A stretch of 64,000 nucleotides of DNA from Corythucha ciliata (lineage: Eukaryota; Arthropoda; Insecta; Hemiptera; Tingidae). The translations under genes were made by a program, and so were the position numbers. Position 1 is the first letter of the stretch; each line of letters starts with the position of its first letter. The DNA lies in assembly GCA_038030265.1 (NCBI GenBank), contig CM075941.1, positions 2,170,001-2,234,000 of the forward strand, read 5' to 3'. The notes below the pieces were generated by a model that made no database searches, was not told where the DNA came from, and worked only from the letters and a program-made list of their open reading frames with translations. Of the stretch, positions 52,592 through 64,000 are shown in pieces.

Positions 52592-54475
52592 CAGTGGCGG
52601 ATCTATAGGATTTTATCTGGGAAGGGGTTCAACCATAAAATCATTATATTTTTTTTTTCAGAGTTTCAGCCGCAAAATTGCCTCCGTAGGAACCGTGAAT
52701 TTGTGTTTTCTCAATTTTTGCCGCGATCTAAGCACTTTTTCTAAATTTTTTTCGCGAATTATTTCTTTCATTTTAGACGTGAGTTACCGCGTTACCTCAA
52801 ATTTAGCCGTGGATTAGCGAATTTTCTCAAATATTCGGGTTTTCTCTGTTTCAGCAGCAAATAACCGCTTTTTGTCTAGTTTAGCCGTGAATTTTCTCAA
52901 TTTGTAACAGCGAAATGAGCTCTTTATCTAAATTTAAGACGGGAATTTAGAGGTTTGTCTCAGTTTTAGACACTAGTGCTCCCCCCCCCCCCACATTTTA
53001 GATTGGGTGACCATTGTTCCAGCCGCGAATTAGCGTTTTTTGTTGCTTTCATTTTAGCTGAGAATTATTTCTGAACTTTTGCCGTGAAATTATTTCTTCA
53101 TTTCACCCCTGAATCACCGGCATTTACTCAATTTCAACTCCGAATTAGAGGAATTTCCACAAAATGCGGGAATTGGCGTCTGTTTTTTTTCATATTAGCT
53201 GCGAATTAACGCATTTTTCTCAATTTCAGCCGGGAATTAGCGGTTTGTATCAGTTTTAGCCGTGAAAACAAGCGGGATTTCCAAATGCATCCGTGAATTA
53301 GCGTTCTTTCAATTTTGCTTCACTTTAGCGCTTTTTTTTTTAAATTTTCGCCGTTAAATTAACGCTATAACTCATTTGAGCCGCGAATTATTTTTCCAAT
53401 TTTTTAGCGTTGTACTATTTCTTAATTTTTCAATCTTAGCTGTAAATTAGCGCTTTTTTTTTTTTTTTCAAATTAATCCGCGATAAGCGCTTTTTGCCCA
53501 AATTGACCTCGAATTTAATATTTATTTCGGCTACAAATGAGCGTTTCACGTCAATTTTTACGTGAGAATTAGCGATTTTTCTCAGTTTTCAGTTTGTGTC
53601 CATGAATTAGCGTTTTTTCTTAATTTTTGCCGCGATGTAAGCGCGTTTCCTCAATTTCAGTCGCGAATTATTTCTCAATTTCAGCCGCGAATTAACACAC
53701 GTTTCCTCAAATTCAGCCGTGAATTGGCGTATTTTCTCCATTTTAGTTGCGAATGAGCGGTTTACTTTCAGATCCAGCAGATTTTCTCGGTTTTAACCGC
53801 AAATTAGGTTACTTTCTCACCTCCTTTTAGGTGAATTAGCTATTTTTTCACTTATATTCATTTGAATTAGCGATTTTTCTTTCAATTTCAGTCCCGTTGT
53901 TGCTTCGAGAAATCATCAATTGGCGTTTTCAACAAATATGAAGTGTTAAGCCTGCTGAGCGATGGACTGCAGCTTTTTCTCAATTTTATAAAGCGGCGAA
54001 TTAGCCTTTTTCTTAATTATCGCCGTACATTAATGTTTACCCCCCAATTTTTAGCCACGTATTAGTGATTTTTTTCGTTTTATCCTATGATTCAGCGCTT
54101 TTTTGCTGTTTCAGCCGCGAATTTCAGTGTTTTACCCCATTTCTTTCCCGCGTACTTGCCCCAATATTAGCACCTTCTAAATTTTTCTCCGACATAGAAA
54201 CTTGGGGTTAGCGTACTTTCTCTGTTTTTGTCGTCGAAGTTGCTCTTTAGATATGTAACTATAGAATTGTTGAACTTTTCCCAATAAAAGTGGCAAATAA
54301 GCGCTCAGGCCCAATATTTGCCGCTAATCAACGCTTTAAACCTTGGAAAAATCCCATATTTTTCACATTTGAGCTTTTTTGGTGCCCCTTCCCCACCACT
54401 GAATCGTGGCCTCTCCATCACCATCGATGCTCTACTGGCTGCATTGCACCCGGGGGGGGGGGGGGGTTCGAGGAA
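52592..54475 (+). repeat. Type A minisatellite element, second subfamily
   Basis: It starts CAGTGGCGGATCTATAGG at 52,592, like the end at 15,909. Type A units in plus orientation run from about 52,660 to 54,330. The last part, a relative of the AATCCTCATTTTTCCGTATT tail, is followed by a C- then G-rich stretch at 54,455-54,470. The long T- and C-runs near 52,980 and 53,455 may be slippage products. Confidence 0.65.
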
Positions 54476-55342
54476 TCATCTGTGCAGTTCCCCCTGTTTC
54501 GCAATTTTCCGAATAGTTCGAACTGAATGCACTAGCGAGGAAAATTTGAGATCCTGTAGGATGGAGAAGAAGAGATTTTTATCACAGACAGCCTTTGTTT
54601 GTGATTTTTAAACTGTTTATACTCACCAGTAAGTCGTATATTATTTATGATTAGGGTTGGAGCAAGGGGTAGGATTTGTAAGGCCCGCATACGAGTAGTT
54701 CTCACAGGTTTCCTCCACTTCTTCCCTTATTGTTCAAGTGCGGGACGAAAAGGTGAAATAGTTTGCTACGAACAAAAGAGTTTTTTTTTTTTTTTTTCTG
54801 TTCCTCGACAGATTTATTTTTTCGTTGTTACCGAAGAATTGAATGCAAAGGTTTTATCGATTGTTCCGATTTATTTTCGGGGCGTGAAAGACATTGTTCG
54901 TATATAAAACATTCAATATAGATTTATGTGACGCAAAAGGTGGATCAAAATCTGTTAACGTCATTTTTTTTTTTTTTAAACACAAAATATGATTTGCCAG
55001 AAAAGCTCCTTCCATGGTACAAAACGACAACTCAAGAGACGCAAAATGGCTGAAGGCACAAAAAAAAAAACAACAACTCGGGTGTGAAAGGGGGTTTAAG
55101 GGTTGACAGTCTCTGCGGAGAGGGGTGAAAGGGTATATTGCATATTCCTCTCAGGTTTGTGGAAGAGCATTGCGTAAGCGTACGCAGGAGAGCTGTAGAA
55201 AGATCGATATGAGAAGAGGGTGAGTCATCAAACAGCCCTGTGTATAGGCTGTACCGAGGCTCTCTCTTGAAACCTTTCTGTATGAGCAGCCCTTCTCCCC
55301 TTACTCCAATCCTTCCTTTTTTTTTTCCGCTCTTTTTGTTGC
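54476..55342. other. No recognisable feature
   Basis: Mixed sequence with T-runs near 54,780, 54,960 and 55,320. No array units, splice pair or coding family is seen. Confidence 0.4.
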
Positions 55343-58300
55343 CACTGGCGGGCCTACACCTACCGGGGGGGCCCCGGGGCGAAAATCTCCAAATAGGCCC
55401 CTATAAGTCTCTGCATAAACCTCTAAGACCTTTTCCTTATTTTAGCCACGATGTACCGCTATTTCCACACACCCTATCCGCCAGTTTAGCTTTTCAGCTA
55501 GCCGCTTTTGTCAATTTTACCGGCGAAATAGCTCTTTTTCCCATTTTTGGCCGCGGATTAACAATTTTATTTTCACCCACCACGAATTTGCGCTTATTCT
55601 CAACATAACCAGCAAATTAACGTTTATATCCCGTGAACTAGCGATGTTTCTTAATTTTCCAAGAGTTGTGGTATTCCTCAATTTTAGTCGGGACCACTGA
55701 ATTAACCCTTTTTCTCACAGTTTGAGCTGAAAATTAGCGTTTTTCTCAATATTAGCCGCAAAATAGCGAATTTTTCCAATTATTTCCACGGGAAGTCGAG
55801 TCCAAAATGACTTCGAATATTCGTGATACCTCAGACCGGTTCAATCTCAGAAAAGTTGAAAAAAAGTGGGTTACGGTGGCGTGCGGTCTGTCGCTTTTTT
55901 CCCGATAAATTGCACGAAAATTAACTTCGCCCCCCCCCCCCACAACCCGTTGAGCACAACACTTTGATCTTAGTACATGGCGCCGTGACGCTCTGAATAA
56001 AACGCACTTCAACAACAATTAAGTTAACCACAGTTATATACTTAATAGCGTTTTCCATTTGCCACAAAAATGTGCCCTGGGCCGGCCTTGAACAACTGGC
56101 GCACCCGGGCGGATCTTTCACCAATAACGCCGCACGCCGCTGGCGTGAAGTTTGCCTTTATGAGCCGTGAATTGAAGCGTGTTTTTCGCTTCTCCACTTT
56201 TTCATCGGTGAATTACCGATTTTCCTCCATTTTAGCCGCGAATTAGCGATTTGTCTCCATTGTAGCCGCGAATCAACGCGATTTGTCTTTATTTTAGCCG
56301 CGAATTAGCGATTTATCTCCACTTCAGCCGTGAATTAGCGATTTTTCTTGCAATGAATTTGTCTTTTTCCTGATGATTTGCGCCGCTTAAATGAGCGATT
56401 TTACCCGTGAATTAGCGCATTATTTTACTAATTTTAGCCACGAAGTTTGCCTCCGGAAACCGCGATTTGCCATTTACTCAATTTATTTCTGTGAGTTAGC
56501 AAACGTTCTCAATTTAACCCCATAAATAGAAATTTTTCTTTATTTTAGCCGCGAATTAGCGTTTAACCACATTTTAGCCGTGAATCAGAGTTTTTTTTTT
56601 CACAATTTTTGACGTGAATTAACGATTTCTCTGAATTTTTATCCGCGAATTAGCTCATTTTCCTCATTTATCCCCCGGATTAGTGATTTAGTTCACTTTC
56701 AGCCACGATGTAACCTACAAAAGCCGTAAATTTATAGAGTTTTCTCCATTTTGACGGCGAATTAGCGATTTTCTCCGCCCTTCCGCACTTTATAGCCGTG
56801 AATTTGTGATTTTAGCCGCTAAAGATCGATTTTACCCAATTTTATCCATGAATTAGCACTTTTCCCGAATTCTCCTCGCGAATTAGCGTTGTTTTTTCAC
56901 TTTTAGCAATGAATTAGTGGTTTTTATTAAGATTGAGCCATGAACTTGCGTTCTGAATAAGCTGAAAATTCATGTTTTCGTGACTTTAGCCGCAAATTAC
57001 CGCATTTTCCTTCATTTAGCCCTCGATTAGCGATTTTGTTCACTTTCAGCCACGATGTTACCTTCAAAAGCCGTAAATATGCCGTTTTCTCCACCTTGAC
57101 CGCAAATTAGCGGTTTTCCCCCCATTTTATGGCACTTTGCTATTTTATCCGCACTTTAGCCGTGAATTGGTGATTTTAGCCGCTAAAGATCGATTTCCCC
57201 CAGTTTTATCCGTGAATTAGCACTTTTTCCGAATTCTCCTCACGAATTAGCGTTGTTTTTTCACTCTAAGCATTGAATTAGTGCTTTTTTTTCAGACGGA
57301 GCCACGAACTTGCGTTATGAATAAGCCGAGAATTCATCTTTTCGTAAATTTATGCGCAATTTAGCGCTTTTTCTCAAAACCACTGGTGAATTACCGATTT
57401 TTCGCAAATCAGCGCATTTTCCTTATTTAGCCCTTAAATATGGCCTTTTCTCCACTTTGACTGTGAATCAGCGGTTTCCCCCCCCCCACCATTTTTTTGG
57501 GAATTAGCGATTTCCTCCGCACTTTATAGCAGTGAATTCGTGATTTTAGCCGCTAAATATCGATTTTACCCAAATTTTATCCGTGAATTAGCACTTTTTT
57601 CCGAATTATCTTCGCGAATTAGCGTTGTTTTTTCACGTTTAGCCATGAATTTGCACTTTTTTTTTCAGGTTAAGCGTTCTGAATAAGCCGAGAATTCATG
57701 TTTTCGTAAATTTAGGCGCAAATTAGCGCTTTTTCTCAAAACCACTGGTGAATTATTGATTTTTCACTTTTTTATCCGTGAATTAGCGTGCTTACTAATT
57801 TTATCCGCGATTTTAGAGCTTTTTTTTTTCAATTTTAGCCTTAAAGTAATGTTTTGCTTCGTGAATTAGCTGTGTATGTTTCTTAGTTTTATCCTTGATT
57901 TAGCACTTTTTCTCACTTCTGTCAGTGAATCAGAGATATTTCTCAATAATTTCGTCCGTGAAATAGCAATTTATCTCAATTTCTCCCCCAAAATTAGCGT
58001 TAGTTTGTAATTTCGGACTAAGTGGGCACGAACATCAAAACTTTCCAAACTTTTATCCGCTGCGCCTTCTCCATTTGAGCCCCCCCCCCCCTCCCACGAG
58101 GAGGCGCGAATTTTGGCGTTTTGTGTCATTTGCACAAAAATCCGAAGGGCGCCAAAAACCGCAACGTTTTACCACTGCAGGCCAGGGGGCTTGGGCCCCC
58201 GTTTTAAAAGGCTCAGCGAGTCAACTTTCCAACTTTCTTAGCGATTTGCATAATTTTTAGCCGCGAATTAGCCGGTTAGCGCATTTTCTTTATTGAAGCC

Positions 58301-59930
58301 TCAAAGTTGCCTTTGCAGAAAGCCGCGAATTGACGTCAACTATTGACGCAAATTGAAATTTTTCTCAATTTTACCTGCGTGTTAGTGATTTTTCTTAATT
58401 TCAGTCAAGAAATGGCGTATTCCGATGTTCTAGCCGCAAATTGGAGATTTTTTCATTTGTTGGCTGCTAATTAGAATTTTTTTAAAGCTTTCCCTTAATT
58501 TTCAGGTACACTAATTCTTATTTTCTCAATATTTTCCGAAAATTAGTTTTTTTCTTCACATTTAGCACCTTATTTTCCATTTTTAGCAGGGAATAGCAAT
58601 TCTTCGCGATTTGAGCTAAAAAACTTGAATTTTGTTTCAATCGTGCAGCGCTAATTAGTGAATTTGTCAGTATTACCTGCGTTTTTTGTTTTTCCCTATG
58701 TTAGTCCCAGATTGGCCTTCTTTCCCAGCAATTTTTGCTATGGCTTAGCGTTTTTTTTTTTTTTTTTAGCTCCGAACGGAAGCTACGCATTTGCTTTGTT
58801 TCAATTTAAGCAATGATTTTTAGTCATTTTCCTCAATTTTAGCCGTGCGGTTAGCGCTTTTTCTCAATTTTAGCAACTCAATAGCGATTCTATCTTTAAT
58901 AGCATTCACGATTTTCCTCCACTTTAACCACGAATATGATTCGTTTTCCTCAATTTTAGCTCAGATTAGCACCCCCCCCCCCACCCGAACCATTTTTAAT
59001 AGCTATAGTTAGCTTTTTCTCTCAATTTGGGGCTTAAAATTAGCGTGAATGTGCCCCGCATGAACAATCCTTTCCACTTTCTGCTTTGGATTAGCGCTGT
59101 TTTTCAGTTTAGGCCTGGATTCTTTTCAGAAGCTACGGATTTGAGTTTTGTCAAATTCAGCCCTTGAACTTTTCAGCAATTTTTCTCAATTTGAGGTGTG
59201 AGATAGCATTTTCTGATAACTTTGCAGCGAATTAGCATCAATTTTTTTTTTTTTTTTTTTGTATGAATGAGTGATTTTTCGCAATTACAGTGGTGAATTT
59301 GCAATTTTTCCCCAAATTGTAACCCAAATTAGCGTTGTTTTTGTCAATATTAGCCGCGATGTTTTTTTCACTCGTATAGCCTTGAATTATTAGCGTGTTT
59401 TCTCAATGTGAGCTGAGGGCTTGGCACAAAAAACATTGCGTTTTACGTTGATTTCTCATTTTAGTCGCAGGATGGCCTCCATACTGCACGAATCTCTCAA
59501 TTCTGGTCTGGAAGTTGCATCGTGAGTCCACGAGCGCTTTTTTGCAGTTATAGCCACAAATAGCATTTTTCCAATGTTTTTGCCGCGTCAGCAAGTTGCA
59601 AATTGCCGATCTGCACATAATAGTGCGTTCAAGGACCTAACGAAACTGGGGACGGTGTATACCCTGTATTTTAGCTGCGAATTTTTTTAAATTTTAGCCA
59701 CTGGAATAGCACTCTCGGGGGGGGGGGGGCTCAGTCGAATTATCAGCACTCACTCTTTGCTTAATATCAACGTTATTATTCTCCAGGTCGGATGTAGACC
59801 TAAATTCGTAGAAAAGGAACCAAATCGCTGTCCAACCCTTTCACATACTTACAACCATGAATAATTACAGAACCTATAAATCCTCATTTTTCTGTATTCA
59901 AGCTTTTCGCGGTCCCCCCCCCCCCACCAC
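55343..59930 (+). mobile_element. Type A minisatellite element, long copy
   Basis: The head starts CACTGGCGGGCCTACACC at 55,343, then GGGGGGGCCCCGGGGCGAAAA and AATCTCC, AGGCCCCTATAAGTC and CACCGCTATTTCC-like text, matching the 42,235 head. Another element end lies inside at 56,078-56,150, so two elements may be nested. The tail has GGACCTAACGAAACTGGGGA (59,633), GCTCAGTCGAATTATCAGC (59,728) and AATCCTCATTTTTCTGTATT (59,880). It is longer than the 42,235 copy mainly because of the higher-order repeat listed next. Confidence 0.75.
56640..57765 (+). repeat. Higher-order repeat, period about 363 bp
   Basis: Blocks of about 12 type A units are repeated three times. The marker GAATAAGC is at 56,955, 57,319 and 57,681 (shifts 364 and 362), with matching AGCCACGATGT and CGCTAAAGATCGATTT phrases. 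It is direct evidence of block amplification inside the element. Confidence 0.8.
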
Positions 59931-62900
59931 CCAGCCACGACCCGTACGCTACAGCAGCCAGTTGCCCACCTCCCGTATCCACTGAGATGTCGCGCTTCAT
60001 TTGACGCAATTCCCGCACCCCTAAAAATAAGAGAGCCCCCAGGCTTCGTCTCATTTTCGAAGATTGAAGATTCGTTCGTTTTACGCATCAGGAAAGGGCT
60101 TCAAATTAGAATTATACCGTGTGGATTGAAGCTCGTGAGAATGATTTCACCAGCGTATAAAATGACTTGATTAGAGCGTGTCTTGCGAAATCTTTTTAAA
60201 AAAGAAATTAGAAAATAAATTGGGAAATTTCTATCACGCGGGGGGGATAACCTCTCCTCATCAAAATGTGCGCGACAAACGAGAAAGTAATTTTAAACTT
60301 GCCAACTCGTCCGCCTTTCTCTCTCTCACAATATACTTGCCTTGTGGCTGTAGGACCGATATGAAAATTAATGTAAAGCAAACATACTAGAAATGCACGA
60401 GGGGTTGCGTATACAAATCTAAAAAGGGTCTTAAAATGAGCCCTTTTCAGGCTCCTCTTATTTGAGTTTCAACGCAGGGGGTTTCAATTTTAGGCACACA
60501 CGTATTTTCGTCGGCTTTCAAACTATAAACCCCCCCACCCACCCATTCTACTGCTGGACATTTTCTCTCCCCCCCCCCCTCCTTCCGGTATCATTAGAGA
60601 AATTCTAAAACTTGTCAAGAGCCCATCTTGGGCGTAACATTCTTTTTTTTTACAATGTATAGAGCTACCGTATATTCATGTCTCATAGAGGCTTCGCCTC
60701 ACAGACTTGTGAAGGTGTTTATATCTCCGCCCCCCTCCCCTCTCCACACCGAAATGGAGAAAAAATGCGTGCCTTCTACTCGTTCAATAGCTGTGATTAA
60801 TTGTAAGCTAACCGAATATGAAATTAAGATTTGTTGAATATCCTCGCTCACTATACCATTTCCATCTTTATGTCTGTAGAGAGCATCGTGTGCTTCAAAA
60901 CCATAAACCTTCAAGAAATTCTGCCTCTCCCCCTTTCCCGATCTTATTTTAATACACCATTTTCGGGTTACTTTTTTCTTAATGAAGAAGAAAAAAAAAA
61001 ATAAAATAAACTGGTATCTGGCACGCGAGTCACGAGACGAGTATTCCTTTGTCGTTGTGCAGGAGGGGTGCGGGCTAGGTCTATGGACGAAAGTAATTGA
61101 TCTTTTTCTCCATAATAACCTTGGTGATGGTCTTAATTTTAAGATTGTGGCGTTTTAAGGGGTTGCTATTAAATTAATAATGTAATGCTTGCAAGCTGGC
61201 TTATGGGCTTGGCAGGTACGTATACATAGAAATGCAGATGCTAAACGTTTTTAAATAATAATGAGGGCGAGTGAGGGTGGGGAGACTATTATGTCCTGAC
61301 GATATCTGCTTTCACCGACTGGTTTTTTTTTTTTTTTTTTTTCGTCTCCCCTCTCGTCTCTCTTTCTCCAAGGAACTAGAATCACAAGGAAAATGATTGT
61401 GGAAAAAAGAAGGAAAGAGAGCGAGAGAGAGAGAGTGAGTGAGTGAGTGAGTGAGTAGAGCTAGTATTTTAAGATCGTCTGAAATTTCATTACGTTCAAA
61501 TTAATCGGGTGAAATCCAATCTTTAATTGACGATTTTTTCCTGCCTTAAAGAGAAAATTGATTGAGTTCGGAACTAGGCAGTCGTGAGAGAGAGAGAGAG
61601 AGAGAAAAAAAAAATTTAAACTCGTTCCTCCGATTCCTTCACCTAACATCCAATTAACTTACTTTCCGCAGTCTAGCTCGCTTATATTTTTAAGGGGAAA
61701 ACACAGGAAGCTTTAAAAGACTCCTTTTTCAGAGGGCTTAAATCAAAACTGGAGCTTTTTTTTTTTTTTGCCGCCCTTGGGCTACCCTCCCCCACCACCA
61801 CCACCCTTCTGCATCACCTTCTAGTCCGTCTCGTCCTACATATATGTGTTTTTCGACATGGTCCCTTCTATAGTACGGTGTGTATAGACAGCCTATATAA
61901 GCCTGTGTCTGTGTGTGTTGTGCCAGATGTGCAACGCTCGACACCCGGTACCCCCAGTCGGCGGATGTGGAAGCGCATTTGTGCAGGAAGTTCTAACGTC
62001 TCACTTCACTCTTCTGTGCTTTTTTGAAAAAAAAAAAAAAAAAGTATAACATGGAAAAAGAAAAAACAAAAAAAAAAAAGTCCGCCCACGATAGAATCGC
62101 GAAAAACGTGTATATAGGGGGTGGGAATTTCAGTTCCTGACACTGTTAGGAAACGCTCGTTTTAAATAAATTGTAATTTCAGCATTTTTACGGCTATTTT
62201 TCAACAACAAATTGCGGTTGATTCTCACCCTGCCTCATACTGGCTGTTTATAAAGCTGCCAGAACCATGGTTTTTACGTATGTGGGCAACGCGCAAGAGA
62301 AACCCCAATGTGCAAGCGTCACGAGGACCCCAGAAATCGCATATTTGAGGTTGGAATTGGAATCAATTCATTCTGTTACCCGAAGAAACATTGGTTTGGT
62401 GAAAAATCGAAGTATTTTAAGCTCGATCTATACGTGCCTTGCATACATCACTCTACATGCATGCTCCACTCACCAAATGCTCGTACATATTTTTCCTATT
62501 GAGTCTTGAGACCCAATTCACTACTGTATAAGCGATACTTTCAACGCAAGTGCGTTAGCACAGTTTTTTTGTGGCGATGAATCACGCGAACGCGTTTTTT
62601 TTAAATAGCCGCGTTTAAAAAACTCAAGTGCGTTGGGGCCCTTTATAGGCGCTGCGTTCATGCATCAATCATCGAGCCACCCTTTTTACCTTTTTCGAGC
62701 GCGCTTTATTATAACTTTTAACTCCCGCGCATATGTTTTCGATGCATCGACCGACGTTTGATGTCACGTTCAAGATTTCGAGCCCTATTATGAGCAGTTA
62801 AAGCTCAAGAACTGGTAAACCTGCGAGGATGTGTTAACAGCGTTGCCAGATCCAACTCCGGAAACAAAAAAAATTTTAGGACCAGAAAACTGTAGATTCA

Positions 62901-63050
62901 AAAGAAAACTCCTTCTTCCCACGATTTGTGTCCGAGATCAGTGGCGTAGGTAGGAATACCCGGAAAAAATGACCCTAAAAATCTCTCAGTTGGGCGATTT
63001 TTTGAGGAAACGGCCAAACTGATAGAAATGGATGAAACCGCGTATCGTGA
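59931..63050. other. Apparently single-copy DNA, no gene recognised
   Basis: Probably still TET intron. It has (GAGA)n and (GAGT)n near 61,420-61,455 and 61,590, poly-T and poly-A runs, and a hAT-like CAGTGGCGTAGGTAGG at 62,939. Open frames are short with no family match. No exon with TET catalytic motifs is seen. Confidence 0.45.
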
Positions 63051-63053
63051 GGT

Positions 63054-64000
63054 CACTGGCGGACCTTCACCTATCGGTGCCCAATCGCGGAAATCTCCAA
63101 GAGGTCCCTATGTCTCTGTATGAACAAGACTTATAATTTAAACTTAGCCTTTTCCTTATTTCAGCCACGAATAACCGCTATTTCACGTTTTCTATCCGCC
63201 AACTAGCGCTTTGTGATCAGTTTAAGCCGAGAATTTATCAATTTTAGCCAGGAATGAGTGCTTTTTGTCAACTTTACCCAAAAACCAGCGCTTATTTTCT
63301 CAATTTTGGCCTCGTTTATCGTTCTTCTCAATTTCAGCCGCGGATTAACAGTTTTGTCCCCCCCCCTCATCCCCCTGAATTAGCGCATTTTCTCAACCTC
63401 AGCAGCAAAGTAGCGTTTTTATCCCGTGAGCGAGTTCCTCAATTTGCTTTCCTCAATTTTAGCAGCAAATAAGCGATTTTTTCAATTTTCTTAGCAGGGG
63501 ATTAGCAATTTTCTCAGTTTTAGCTGAAAATTAGAGTTTTTCTTAAGTGTTTTCCTCAATATTAGCCGCGAAATAGATGGCTTTTCACAAATTAGGATTT
63601 TTTTAGTTCACCATGTGCTACGCATGGGCGATTTTTCTTAGTTTTACCCGCGCATTTAGCAGCTTTTTCACCCATTGCCATGAATTTGCGCTTTTTCTCA
63701 ATTTCTGCCTCAAAAGTTGCATTCAGGAGCCGCGAACGGCGTATTTATTTAGTTTTGACGCTAATTAGAATGTTTCTCAATTTTAGCCGCGAATCAGCAC
63801 TTTTTATCAACTCTTTTTATCAACTTACCCGCAAATTAGCGGTTTTTTCACATTTTAGCGCCGCATTAGCAGTTTTGTATTACTTTTAAGTATAGCTTAT
63901 TGCTTCTTTTCAGTTCTAGCCCGTGAATCAGCGTTTTTTAAACTTATAACCGTGCATGAATTTGGGGTTTTTCTGAATTTTAGTCACAAAGTTGCCTTTA
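63054..64000 (+). mobile_element. Type A minisatellite element, 5' part of a copy
   Basis: It starts CACTGGCGGACCTTCACC, then CGGAAATCTCCAAGAGGTCC and TAGCCTTTTCCTTATTTC, TAACCGCTATTTC, then type A units in the order of the 42,235 copy. It is cut by the window end. Confidence 0.8.

Noticed and set aside
1..64000. tRNA, rRNA or other RNA genes
   Set aside because: I looked for conserved box sequences and clover-leaf stems by eye and found none I could support.

Overview
This window is non-coding-rich eukaryotic DNA, most likely from an arthropod and probably an insect. The evidence is one exon of a TET-type 5-methylcytosine dioxygenase gene whose CXXC finger closely resembles the insect form, flanked by good intron splice signals, plus arthropod-style transposons (R1-, I- and CR1/L2-like non-LTR retrotransposons, Ty3/gypsy, PIF/Harbinger, piggyBac, hAT-like elements). 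Nothing bacterial is present, and I saw no tRNA or rRNA gene. The species cannot be told from sequence alone.

Layout. 1-3,770: degenerate 20-30 bp repeat arrays in both orientations. 3,800-7,510: the 3' end of an R1-like retrotransposon running into a 2.5 kb, 17-bp minisatellite. 7,511-11,578: little recognisable apart from one repeat array. 11,578-18,240: more arrays, interrupted by a 5'-truncated CR1/L2-like retrotransposon. 18,242-25,016: a gypsy remnant, then a PIF/Harbinger transposon whose transposase exon is split by a 3,077-bp hAT-like insertion with 8-bp target duplications; that insertion itself carries one of the repeat arrays. 25,017-28,617: a decayed CR1/L2-like element joined to a decayed piggyBac transposase (28,598-30,165). 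30,357-37,503: a truncated and a nearly intact I-clade retrotransposon, all separated by (TAA)n tracts. 37,504-42,235: no recognisable gene. 42,235-47,110: arrays, with a 237-bp foldback element. 48,828-49,974: the TET exon. 49,975-64,000: probably intron of the same gene, filled with arrays.

The main observation is that the arrays are not ordinary satellite DNA. The commonest type (unit about 30 bp: T-tract, CTCAATTTTAGC, then CGCGAATTAGCG) recurs as collinear interspersed copies, with units in the same order, a conserved head (near 24,241-24,318 on the minus strand, 42,235, 55,343 and 63,054) and a conserved tail (near 1,087, 44,738, 46,036 and 59,728). Array edges often carry CAGTGGCG-like, hAT-style ends and a GC-rich palindrome. 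They look like mobile elements made almost wholly of minisatellite units, and by a rough hand tally arrays of all kinds cover about 25 of the 64 kb. Transposon pieces were read by eye; clade names are family-level calls.
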